Position numbers and translations under genes: made by a program
NCBI RefSeq assembly: GCF_001592265.1
Contig: NZ_BCWP01000027.1
Location: 1 to 49,047 of the forward strand
Source of the DNA: Curvibacter delicatus NBRC 14919
GTDB taxonomy: Bacteria > Pseudomonadota > Gammaproteobacteria > Burkholderiales > Burkholderiaceae_C
Direction: 5' to 3'
Length of the DNA stretch: 49,047 nt
In this document: positions 1-6,847 of the stretch, in pieces
How the letters are laid out: each line of letters opens with the position of its first letter
Position numbering within the stretch: position 1 is the first letter of the stretch
Notes under the pieces: model-generated
The model's database searches: none
Seen by the model: only the letters and a program-made list of their open reading frames with translations
Told to the model about the DNA's origin: nothing

Positions 1-448
1 TTGGTGTTACCTGGCCTTTATGCGCTACCAGGTGTTGGAGGATGCTGGCCCAGTTGTCGTGGCAGACTCGGCGCTTCTCGAAGTCGTCTATCAGAACCTC
101 CTTGAGAACAGCGCGCTCATCGCTCACCCATTTCTTGAATTCGTTATAGGCTCGTTTTTCCTTGCTCAGCTCAAATGCCTCGGCCTGTCTAACGAGAATG
201 TAAAAGGTGGGGATGCCGCCATTCAGAGCCCAAAAGTCGACCTGTCTTTTCGGCTTGATGTCGGGGATGAGTAAGGGGCGCTCGCAGAGCGCCGTGACCT
301 CAAAATCGGACTCCAACTCGATGAATTGGCAAAGCGCTGCTTTTCCATACAGCGTCATCCGCCTGTCAGCTTTCAAGCTGAAGACATCAAAACGGAATGA
401 TCCGTATGGACGTTTGACGTCCAGAGGCGTGCTAAATGAAAGAGCCAT
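1..448 (-). CDS. Partial TnsA-like transposase endonuclease subunit (C-terminus beyond left edge)
   Basis: An open frame starts at ATG 448 and stays open to the window edge, giving 149 visible residues. A GGAAG lies about 10 nt upstream, and the nearest in-frame stop upstream is near 510, so this is the first ATG. The visible part follows the TnsA N-terminal pattern: KRPYGSFRFDVFSLKADRR, then a helix with IELESDF, then CERPLLIPD, then RQVDFW, then a strand ending ILVR. In TnsA this is the nuclease that cuts the 5' ends of Tn7-like elements. The E of the expected LE pair reads as A (GKAALCQF) and the last catalytic K reads as R (ILVRQ), so cleavage activity is doubtful. The gene starts next to a repeat-rich putative transposon end, as tnsA does in Tn7. 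The family call is inference from pattern only. Confidence 0.45.
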   Translation of the reverse strand, partial: MALSFSTPLDVKRPYGSFRFDVFSLKADRRMTLYGKAALCQFIELESDFEVTALCERPLLIPDIKPKRQVDFWALNGGIPTFYILVRQAEAFELSKEKRAYNEFKKWVSDERAVLKEVLIDDFEKRRVCHDNWASILQHLVAHKGQVTP

Positions 449-744
449 TCCATTACTTCCGAAGAGATCCGGTAAGTAATAGTCTGGTCTTTTGAATTGT
501 CAAATTCCCTTGCTGAATTTGTGAAGGGATTTTGAACTTAACCTGCTTCAACTCCTTGGTAGGGTTGAGTTTTCTTCGGTGTCGCCATTGAAAACAAGGA
601 TTCGCGACTTGGTCAAAAAATCAAAATTTGACAGTTTTCTTTGGAAAATCCGGTGTTTGACATTTTTACTTCTGTTTTTTAGCAAGCAAAAATGTCCTTT
701 AAATTTGTAGTCTCCGAGGAAAACAGCGAATTTTTGATGAGACA
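449..744. mobile_element. Putative Tn7-like transposon end with transposase-binding repeats
   Basis: This AT-rich stretch has no gene and contrasts with the GC-rich gene beside it. It holds near-identical direct repeats: TTTGACAGTTTT near 627, TTTGACATTTTT near 656 and a weaker GAGACATTTTCC at 741, plus an inverted copy near 690. Read inward from 744 on the minus strand the sequence begins TGTCTCATC, matching the 5'-TGT termini of Tn7- and Tn5053-type elements. Another inverted repeat (CAAATTCCCTT and GAAGGGATTTTG, about 501-534) lies just upstream of the TnsA-like start and could be a hairpin or an operator. The exact end at 744 is a guess, and the far end of the element is outside the window. 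Confidence 0.4.
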
Positions 745-764
745 TTTTCCCTTCGCCGGATGAA

Positions 765-1679
765 TCAGGAAACACTGAATTTGACGATGGGCACGGACGG
801 GTCGGCAAATGAAGCGCCCAAGGCGATCTCGCCTCGCCCATGAAGGACGCATTCATCTCGACGTAGCTGGACATCGGTACCCGCACCTTCAAAACGCACC
901 CAGGAACCGTAGCTGCTGACGTCCACCAGCATGATGCTGCCATTGCGCCACTCGATACGGGCATGGGTCCGGGAGACCCGCGGGTCATTGACGACAAAGT
1001 CGGAATGGCGGATCCGGCCAATGTGGGCCGGCAATTCGAATGATCTGAGTGTTTTGACCTGGTCAAGCTGCGTGAGCTCGATCTGTCCGCCCAAGGCATC
1101 CCCCATTGCAGCCAGCTCAACCGGATCCACATCGGCCTGGCGCGTCAGGAACTCACTGGGGTCTTCCTCCTGCCATTCGACGCGGTAGACGGTACAGGGT
1201 TCGGCCCGGCCGCGAACATTGATGGGGCCCAGCAAACGGAAGCGCACGCCGTCCAGACGGTCGGCATAGTCAAGCTCAGCGCTGCTGACCCAGATTTCAT
1301 GGGCACCGCACAGATCATTCAGACGGGAGGCCACATTGACGGCGTCCCCGTAACAGTCGCCATCCACCGTCTCGACCTCGCCCGTGGAGACGCCAACCCG
1401 GATGGGCATGCGCAAGGCCGGTGATTGCTGCGCCAAGCGCTTCTGATGGGCACGCTGCATGTCGACCACGGCATCGACGGCACTGGAGGCCGTCGGGAAA
1501 ACTGCCAGCACGCCATCCCCCAGGGTCTTGACGACACGACCGCCATGAGAGGCAAACAGTTCGCTGATCCACCGGGTGAGTTGCGTCACGGCCTGGGTGG
1601 CCTTGGCGTTTCCCAATAATTCAAAGACAGCTGTGCTGCCAATCAAATCTGTGAATACGACGGTCGTCTGGACACCCAT
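765..1679 (-). CDS. Class III adenylate/guanylate cyclase fused to a C-terminal FHA domain
   Basis: The product is 304 residues. Residues 1-170 form a class III nucleotide cyclase homology domain: VVFTDLIGSTA carries the first metal-binding Asp (D11), KTLGDGVLAVF the second (D55), and GDAVNVASRLND is the conserved helix. Residues 210-300 form a forkhead-associated domain (HIGRIRHSDFVV, then VSRTHARIEWRNGSIMLVD), which binds phosphothreonine peptides. I chose ATG 1679 (MGVQTTVVFTD) because the domain begins there and AGGAAA lies upstream; a longer frame to 1979 would run into the neighbouring dehydrogenase. It probably makes cAMP or senses nucleotides under Ser/Thr-kinase control. Its stop codon is only about 20 bp from the putative transposon end. 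Confidence 0.85.
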   Translation of the reverse strand: MGVQTTVVFTDLIGSTAVFELLGNAKATQAVTQLTRWISELFASHGGRVVKTLGDGVLAVFPTASSAVDAVVDMQRAHQKRLAQQSPALRMPIRVGVSTGEVETVDGDCYGDAVNVASRLNDLCGAHEIWVSSAELDYADRLDGVRFRLLGPINVRGRAEPCTVYRVEWQEEDPSEFLTRQADVDPVELAAMGDALGGQIELTQLDQVKTLRSFELPAHIGRIRHSDFVVNDPRVSRTHARIEWRNGSIMLVDVSSYGSWVRFEGAGTDVQLRRDECVLHGRGEIALGASFADPSVPIVKFSVS

Positions 1680-1746
1680 GCGCTGGATTTCTGTTTCCTG
1701 TTCAGGGGGAGAGTTTAGGGCATAGACCGGCAGCCCGGAAATTCCC

Positions 1747-3168
1747 TCAACTGGGCTTGAACTGGATCGCCTTGTATTCGAGGAATTCCTCGAAACCGTA
1801 CTTGCCGTTTTCGCGGCCGATGCCGGATTGCTTGTAACCGCCAAACGGGGCATTGGAATTGAACGGCGCACCGTTGATGTCAACCTGGCCGGTACGGACA
1901 CGACGGGCCACCGCCACGGCACGTGCCTCATCCTTGCTCCAGACGCCGCCGCCCAAGCCATAAATCGTGTTGTTGGCAATGCGGACCGCCTCGTCCTCGT
2001 CGCGGTAGGTGATGATCACCAGCACCGGGCCGAAAATTTCCTCCCGTGCGAGCGTGTCGCCGGGCTGGACACGCAAAATAGTGGGCTGCACGAAGTAGCC
2101 TTTGTCAAAGGACGGGCGAGCCGCCCCACCGGCGATCACTTCGGCGCCCTCCTTGATGCCCTGCTCAATGAGCCCCAGCACGCGGTCACGCTGGGCGGCG
2201 CTGACCAAGGGGCCGAGACGGCTGGTTTCCTCCAGGCTGGGGCCGATGTTGTATTTGGCAATCGCCGCCTGCGCCAGGGCCTTGACTTCCGCCAACCGGT
2301 GCTCAGGCACCAGCATGCGGGTGTGTGCCGAGCAGGTCTGGCCGCTGTTGAGCAGGCAGGCCGACAAGGTGCCTTTGACGGCGGCCTCGAAGTCGGCATC
2401 GTCGAGGATGATGCTGGCCGACTTGCCGCCCAGCTCCAGCGCCACCTTCTTGACGCTCTGGCTGGCCAATTCGCCCACACGCTTGCCGGCACGGGTGGAG
2501 CCGGTGAAGCTCACCATGTCGACTTCCGGGTGGCTGGCCAGTACCTCGCCAACGACGGGGCCGGCCCCGTTGACCAGATTGAAGACACCGGGCGGCAACC
2601 CGGCCTCGTGGATGATCTCGGCCAGCAGCATGGCATTGACGGGTGCAATCTCGCTCGGCTTGAGCACCACGGTGCAGCCGGCGCCCAGCGCCGCCGCCAC
2701 CTTGAGGGTGATCTGGTTGAGCGGAAAGTTCCAGGGCGTGATGCAGCCGACCACCCCGATCGGCTCGCGTACCACCAGCGAGTTGCCTACCCTCTCCTCC
2801 CATTCAAAAGCACGGGTGACCTTGGCGAAGTTGGCCCAGTTCCAGACCGGCCCGCCCACCTGCACACTGCGTGCCAGCTTGAGCGGCATGCCGACCTCGC
2901 GGGCAATGGCGGTGGCCACCTCGTCCGTACGTGCCTTGAGGCCCGTCGCAATCTTGTCGAGGTAGTCCGCCCGGGTCTGCGCCGGCAAGCCGGCCCAGCC
3001 GTCAAACGCGGCACGTGCCGCCATGATGGCGACTGCAGTCTCCTCGGCCGTACCGGCGGGGACGCTGGCCATGACCTCTTCCGTGCTCGAGTCATGGACC
3101 AGGAAAGTCTCTTTGGACTTGGCCGGAACCCAATGGCCGGCAATGTAGTGGGCGTTGAAGGCGTGCAT
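1747..3168 (-). CDS. NAD(P)+-dependent aldehyde dehydrogenase
   Basis: This 473-residue protein has the full aldehyde dehydrogenase superfamily signature: [12 protein letters not shown] and [10 protein letters not shown] in the cofactor fold, [13 protein letters not shown], the general-base Glu in [10 protein letters not shown], and the nucleophile Cys in [12 protein letters not shown]. The C-terminal [17 protein letters not shown] is also typical. It oxidises an aldehyde to the acid with NAD(P)+; the substrate cannot be told from sequence. Starts are possible at 3249, 3180 and 3168. I prefer 3168 ([13 protein letters not shown]) because family members begin about ten residues before this motif and AAGGAA lies 13 nt upstream. 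It is probably a single-gene unit between the cyclase and a divergent small gene. Confidence 0.88.
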   Translation of the reverse strand: MHAFNAHYIAGHWVPAKSKETFLVHDSSTEEVMASVPAGTAEETAVAIMAARAAFDGWAGLPAQTRADYLDKIATGLKARTDEVATAIAREVGMPLKLARSVQVGGPVWNWANFAKVTRAFEWEERVGNSLVVREPIGVVGCITPWNFPLNQITLKVAAALGAGCTVVLKPSEIAPVNAMLLAEIIHEAGLPPGVFNLVNGAGPVVGEVLASHPEVDMVSFTGSTRAGKRVGELASQSVKKVALELGGKSASIILDDADFEAAVKGTLSACLLNSGQTCSAHTRMLVPEHRLAEVKALAQAAIAKYNIGPSLEETSRLGPLVSAAQRDRVLGLIEQGIKEGAEVIAGGAARPSFDKGYFVQPTILRVQPGDTLAREEIFGPVLVIITYRDEDEAVRIANNTIYGLGGGVWSKDEARAVAVARRVRTGQVDINGAPFNSNAPFGGYKQSGIGRENGKYGFEEFLEYKAIQFKPS

Positions 3169-3337
3169 GCGGAAGCTCATTTCCTTGAAAACGGGACGTA
3201 CTGCTTTAGATACTACTTGATCTATCTCTGTTAACTCGCTGATTTTCATGTTGATTTCAGCAGGTGCCCCGGGGAAAACCCTAGTGCCTACCGGCGCGTG
3301 GCTGGCGTATGGTCCGGCACATAAGGGAGTCAAAAAA

Positions 3338-3676
3338 ATGATGCGTTGGATGCCCGCTAACATCATCAGCAGCATGCAAACCCTGCTTGGAGGGCCGCTT
3401 GCCGAGCCAGCGCACAGCAGTGCGCAGATCGAAGTCATACGGCAGACCATGCTTGACCGCCTGGCCAGCGGCGGTGACGCCGCCTTTCCTCAGATCAAAC
3501 GCCGCATTCTGCTGGTGACTGACCTGCAAGGCCTCTGGTATCTGCGCAGTGACTTGATGGGCGCCCTCTCCTCTCTGCATGGGGAGTTCCTTGCCCGTCA
3601 AAGCATCGAAGAGATCACGGGCATGTTCGAAGGGCTGTTGCCCAAAAGCATGTTTTCCCGCCCGCGCAGGCACTGA
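3338..3676 (+). CDS. Conserved hypothetical protein, 112 aa
   Basis: A plus-strand frame starts at ATG 3338, with AAGGGAG eight nucleotides upstream. The product contains [31 protein letters not shown] and a basic C-terminus ending SRPRRH. It has no signal peptide or membrane segment. It lies divergent from the aldehyde dehydrogenase, with its stop 11 bp from the end of the convergent carboxypeptidase. I do not recognise a family and assign no function. The good ribosome-binding site and ordinary codon use support a real gene. Confidence 0.65.
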   Translation: MMRWMPANIISSMQTLLGGPLAEPAHSSAQIEVIRQTMLDRLASGGDAAFPQIKRRILLVTDLQGLWYLRSDLMGALSSLHGEFLARQSIEEITGMFEGLLPKSMFSRPRRH

Positions 3677-3686
3677 GCCACCAGGC

Positions 3687-4691
3687 TCAATCCTGGTGAC
3701 CCCAAAGCAGCAGAACATCACGCCCCTGCACCACCAAGTCGGTTTTAGTGCCCACCGGCAACAGCACCTTGGTTGGCACGTGACCGAAAGGCAGATTGGT
3801 CAGTACCGGTACCTTGAGTTGGCTGCGCAGCCAGCTCACCACGCTTTGCAGTTTGAACCCCTTGTCGTGCGGCACCAGTTTGTACTCGGTGAACTGGCCC
3901 AGCACGATAGCCCTCTGCTGCGCCAGGACGCCCGCGTGCAGCAGTTGGCTGAGCATGCGTTCGATCCGGTAGGGGTGCTCCGCTACATCTTCCAGGAACA
4001 GAATGCCCCCCTGGATCTGCGGAAAGTACGGGGTGCCGACCAGCGAGCACAGCACCGCCAGGTTGCCGCCCCACAGCACGCCATCCTTGATGACAAATGA
4101 GGCTTCATCCCCCATGCGGCGGGCGTGAAAAGCTCCTGTTTTTATAGCATCCGGCAGGGCCTCGCGAGGCTGGCGCCAACCGGTGCCCTCCCCCTGGCCC
4201 TGGATCATGTCCTCAAAGCAGGCCTCCATGATCTCGTCCGGCCCGCCGCGGCCATGGTGACCGTGGCCATCGGCCGCATCGGCCTGATCCGTCACGCCAA
4301 AGCCTTCGCACAGTGATGGGCCGGCCCAGGTGGGGCTGCCAGTGCGGGCCAGCACGGCCAGCTGGAAAGCCGTGAAATCACTCAGACCGACGAACTGGGT
4401 GCCGCGCTCGATGGCCTTGGCCACCGCTTTGTAGGGAAGGTCACCCAGGATGCGCGTCAGGCCGTAGCCGCCGCGCGAAATCATGGCGACATCGGCGCCG
4501 CTGGCGGCGGCGCGCTGGATGGCGGCCAGGCGGGTGGCATCGTCGCCGGCGAAACGCTGGAATGAGGACAGTGCCGCCTCATCGACCTCGACTTCGTGCC
4601 CCAGGGCCTGCAGCCGCTTCACCCCACGGCGGAAAGCCGCCTTGTCGCGCACGGCACCGGAGGGGGAATAGATGTAGATGTGTTTTGACAT
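3687..4691 (-). CDS. LD-carboxypeptidase (peptidase family S66, MccF/LdcA-like)
   Basis: The product is 334 residues and matches the S66 serine carboxypeptidase layout. ISRGGYGLTRIL ends the N-terminal lobe, the nucleophile Ser is in FVGLSDFTAFQLA, the catalytic Glu fits LFLEDVAEHPYRIERML, and the His fits NLPFGHVPTKVLLPVG. LdcA members trim the terminal D-Ala from cytoplasmic murein tetrapeptides for recycling; MccF members cleave microcin C. Which applies here cannot be read from sequence. ATG 4691 (MSKHIYIYSPSG) begins at the first conserved strand, though no strong ribosome-binding site is visible; another ATG lies at 4709. A glycine- and histidine-rich loop (ADAADGHGHHGRGG) is an unusual insertion. 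Confidence 0.85.
   Translation of the reverse strand: MSKHIYIYSPSGAVRDKAAFRRGVKRLQALGHEVEVDEAALSSFQRFAGDDATRLAAIQRAAASGADVAMISRGGYGLTRILGDLPYKAVAKAIERGTQFVGLSDFTAFQLAVLARTGSPTWAGPSLCEGFGVTDQADAADGHGHHGRGGPDEIMEACFEDMIQGQGEGTGWRQPREALPDAIKTGAFHARRMGDEASFVIKDGVLWGGNLAVLCSLVGTPYFPQIQGGILFLEDVAEHPYRIERMLSQLLHAGVLAQQRAIVLGQFTEYKLVPHDKGFKLQSVVSWLRSQLKVPVLTNLPFGHVPTKVLLPVGTKTDLVVQGRDVLLLWGHQD
4128..4149. repeat. Short interspersed-repeat-like sequence inside the S66 peptidase gene
   Basis: On the minus strand these bases read TGCTATAAAAACAGGAGC followed by TTTT. They resemble the core of a short AT-rich repeat (TGCTAT..AAA..AGCT) that I recall as abundant between genes in Comamonadaceae. A related copy lies at 6115-6147. 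Here the copy is read in frame as DAIKTGAF within a linker of the peptidase. The family link is from memory and should be treated as tentative. Confidence 0.35.
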
Positions 4692-4729
4692 AAATCGATT
4701 GAAAATCAAGACCCCATTGTCGGGTCTGT

Positions 4730-6103
4730 TCAGGGCGTGAAGTGGCGTACGGCGGCTTGCGCAATGGACTCGCCCTGCTCCTGCACAAAATGGCCGGCGT
4801 TATCCAGCAGCAGCGGTTCGGGGCAGCCGCGAATCATGGTCTGCAGCTCGCGCATGACCGGCAGGCCCAGCACCGGGTCCTGGATGCCTACCGCCATCAG
4901 GCTGCGGCCCTGCCAATCATGGCGCCAGAACTCGCGCGCCTGGCGTGACATGGCCGCGCCGTCGGCATCCTCGGACTCCGGCACCATGGGCGGGAAAGCG
5001 CGCAAGGCAGCGCGGTGACCGCGGTCGGGAAACGGTGCGTTGTAGGCCTCGCACTCCGCCTCTGTCAGGTGCGGATTGCCGCGTTGCAGCAGCCGGCCGA
5101 CGTCGAAATCCGGCTTCTTGGCACACATCTCGCGCCAAGCGAGAAAGCCGGGGGACAGGGGGACATCGCCCGTAGCCAGCAACGTGTTCATCACCAGCAG
5201 GCCACGGTAGCGGCCCGGGTCGGCCATGGGCAGGGTCAGGCCGAGCAGGCCGCCCCAGTCCTGCACCACCAGCACCATGTTGTCGAGGTCCAGCCGCTGC
5301 ACGAATTCAAGCAATACCTGGCGATGCCAGCTGAAGCTGTGGGCACTTTCCTTTTTCGGCTTGTCGCTCTTGCCGAAGCCGATCAGGTCCGGCGCCACCA
5401 CGCGGTGGCCGGCCGCCAGAAACGTCGGGATCATCTTGCGGTACAGGTAGCTCCAGCTCGGGTTGCCATGCAGGCACAGCCAGGTCAGGTCGGCATCGGC
5501 CGGGCCTTCGTCCAGGTAATGCATGCGCAGCCCGGCCAGTGACGGCAGGTCGTTCAGATAACAAGGGGACCAGGGATAACCCGGCAGATCGGCAAAGCGT
5601 GCTTCCGGGGTGCGCAGGGCATCTTCGCGCAGCGGTTGGCTGGCGCTGCGCGACTGGCCCCGCTTGTTCTGGAAAAACGCCTGCAGCAAGGCGGCGCACT
5701 CCTGCGCCATGACGCCGCCTTCCACCTGCGTCTGGTGATTCAGTTGCGGCTGCGCGAAAAGGTTGAGCACTGAGCCGGCGGCGCCCGTCTTGGGGTCGGC
5801 TGCGCCATAGACCACACGCTGCAGCCGTGCATGCAGCATGGCGCCGCTGCACATGGCACACGGTTCGAGCGTGACGAACAGTTCGCAGCCATCGAGCCGG
5901 TAATTGCCCAAGGCCGCGGCGGCGGCACGCAAGGCCATGATCTCGGCGTGGGCGCTCGGGTCGTGGCCGCCAATCGGCGCGTTGTGGCCGACGCCGATGA
6001 CCTGCCCATGCCGCACCACCACGGCCCCGACCGGCACCTCGCCCGCCTGCCCTGCCAGGTGCGCCTGTTGCAGGGCGAGTGCCATGAACTGTGCATCCGT
6101 CAT
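4730..6103 (-). CDS. tadA: TadA-type tRNA adenosine deaminase fused to a haloalkane-dehalogenase-like alpha/beta hydrolase
   Basis: One 457-residue frame encodes two enzymes. Residues 1-145 are a tRNA adenosine(34) deaminase: EVPVGAVVV, zinc and proton-shuttle motif HAE (52-54), and PCAMC (81-85). TadA makes inosine in the wobble position of tRNA-Arg. Residues 170-457 are an alpha/beta hydrolase of the haloalkane dehalogenase group: HGNPSWSYLYRK oxyanion segment, nucleophile Asp in VVQDWGG (D282) followed by the halide-binding Trp, and His in DNAGHFVQEQGE. No stop, frameshift or internal ribosome-binding site separates the halves. The linker (about 146-165, NKRGQSRSASQPLRED) is polar. The dehalogenase substrate is unknown and it may act on other esters or epoxides. 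Confidence 0.88.
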   Translation of the reverse strand: MTDAQFMALALQQAHLAGQAGEVPVGAVVVRHGQVIGVGHNAPIGGHDPSAHAEIMALRAAAAALGNYRLDGCELFVTLEPCAMCSGAMLHARLQRVVYGAADPKTGAAGSVLNLFAQPQLNHQTQVEGGVMAQECAALLQAFFQNKRGQSRSASQPLREDALRTPEARFADLPGYPWSPCYLNDLPSLAGLRMHYLDEGPADADLTWLCLHGNPSWSYLYRKMIPTFLAAGHRVVAPDLIGFGKSDKPKKESAHSFSWHRQVLLEFVQRLDLDNMVLVVQDWGGLLGLTLPMADPGRYRGLLVMNTLLATGDVPLSPGFLAWREMCAKKPDFDVGRLLQRGNPHLTEAECEAYNAPFPDRGHRAALRAFPPMVPESEDADGAAMSRQAREFWRHDWQGRSLMAVGIQDPVLGLPVMRELQTMIRGCPEPLLLDNAGHFVQEQGESIAQAAVRHFTP

Positions 6104-6114
6104 GTCATTTGGCC

Positions 6115-6147
6115 TTTTTTGCTATCAAAAGTGTAGCTATTGGCGCT
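6115..6147. repeat. Intergenic short repeat, Comamonadaceae-like
   Basis: The gap between the PaiB-type gene and tadA contains TTTTTTGCTATCAAAAGTG followed by TAGCTATTGGCGCT. It shares the TGCTAT..AAA..AGCT core with 4128-4149. I associate this pattern with dispersed intergenic repeats in Comamonadaceae. It may also carry the tadA promoter region. The assignment is from memory. Confidence 0.35.
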
Positions 6148-6172
6148 GTGTTTAAAGGGTTCAATCTTACTT

Positions 6173-6820
6173 TTATGCCTGTTGCCCGATGCCGAGGCGG
6201 TCCATCCACTCGCCCAGCGCCTGCGCATTGGCATCGCCGGCGGCATAAGCCTGGCGCATCGCCGCGTGCGACTCGGGGCGGTGCTGGTTGAGGTTGAGCT
6301 TGAGCTTGAGCTTGAGCTTGAGCTTGCACTGCAGTTCCGTGACGCGCAACTCGAAGGCCACAATGCCGGCCAGCATCTTGTGCGCATAGTCTTCACCCAG
6401 ACTGCGCCATTGCGCGGCATAGGCCGGCTCATGGTCGCCGATGAGCTGTTTCAGCAGCCAGTCCTTGGCCTCGGCCTCCTCGATCAAGCGGGCCTCCACC
6501 TTGCAGTGCACGGCCAGGTAGTTCCAGGTCGGCACCCGCATCAGGTCGGGATAAACGGCAGGCGATAGATAGGCATGGGGGCCAAGAAAGGTGACGAGCG
6601 CCTGCGGTCGGGCCTGCAGGTAACGCCAGTGGGCATTGGGCTTGGCCACATGGCCGAGCAGGACCAGGTCATCGCCCTGCTCTTGCGCATGCAGCGGCAG
6701 ATGCGTCACATAGGGCCACCCGGCTTCGTCGGTGCTGATCAGGCTGGCCAGTGGATGGCCACGCATGAGTGCAAGCGCATGGCTGCGGTCGTCAGACTTG
6801 AATTGGGGCGGCAGGTACAT
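6173..6820 (-). CDS. FMN-binding negative transcriptional regulator, PaiB family
   Basis: The product is 215 residues and starts MYLPPQFKSDD, the usual PaiB opening. Family features include ASLISTDEAGWPYVTHLPLH, GHVAKPNAHWRYL, PHAYLSPAVYP and VPTWNYLAVHCKVEARL, which form a split-barrel flavin-binding fold. Members act as protease-production or sporulation repressors in Bacillus and as FMN-binding proteins elsewhere. The conserved C-terminal KLSQNR-type motif is stretched here into CKLKLKLKLKLNLNQHRPE by a hexanucleotide repeat. The gene sits upstream of tadA on the same strand, separated by a 69-bp gap that holds a repeat. Confidence 0.82.
   Translation of the reverse strand: MYLPPQFKSDDRSHALALMRGHPLASLISTDEAGWPYVTHLPLHAQEQGDDLVLLGHVAKPNAHWRYLQARPQALVTFLGPHAYLSPAVYPDLMRVPTWNYLAVHCKVEARLIEEAEAKDWLLKQLIGDHEPAYAAQWRSLGEDYAHKMLAGIVAFELRVTELQCKLKLKLKLKLNLNQHRPESHAAMRQAYAAGDANAQALGEWMDRLGIGQQA
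6288..6323. repeat. Hexanucleotide microsatellite (TTGAGC)n inside the PaiB-type gene
   Basis: One TTGAGG followed by five exact copies of TTGAGC (6294-6323) is read on the minus strand as repeated Lys-Leu codons. Because the unit is six bases, copy-number change would lengthen or shorten the KLKL stretch by two residues without shifting frame. It could arise by replication slippage. Confidence 0.9.
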
Positions 6821-6847
6821 GGTGGAGCGAGTGTAGCCCCACCGACG

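Noticed and set aside
1828-3234. Long open frame of 468 codons on the plus strand opposite the aldehyde dehydrogenase
   Set aside because: It mirrors the codon pattern of a convincing dehydrogenase gene, shows no family motif and has no ribosome-binding site; long antisense frames are expected at this GC content.
6294-6323. Repeats as a CRISPR array
   Set aside because: The unit is six bases with no spacers and lies within a coding region; no CRISPR array or cas gene is seen in the window.
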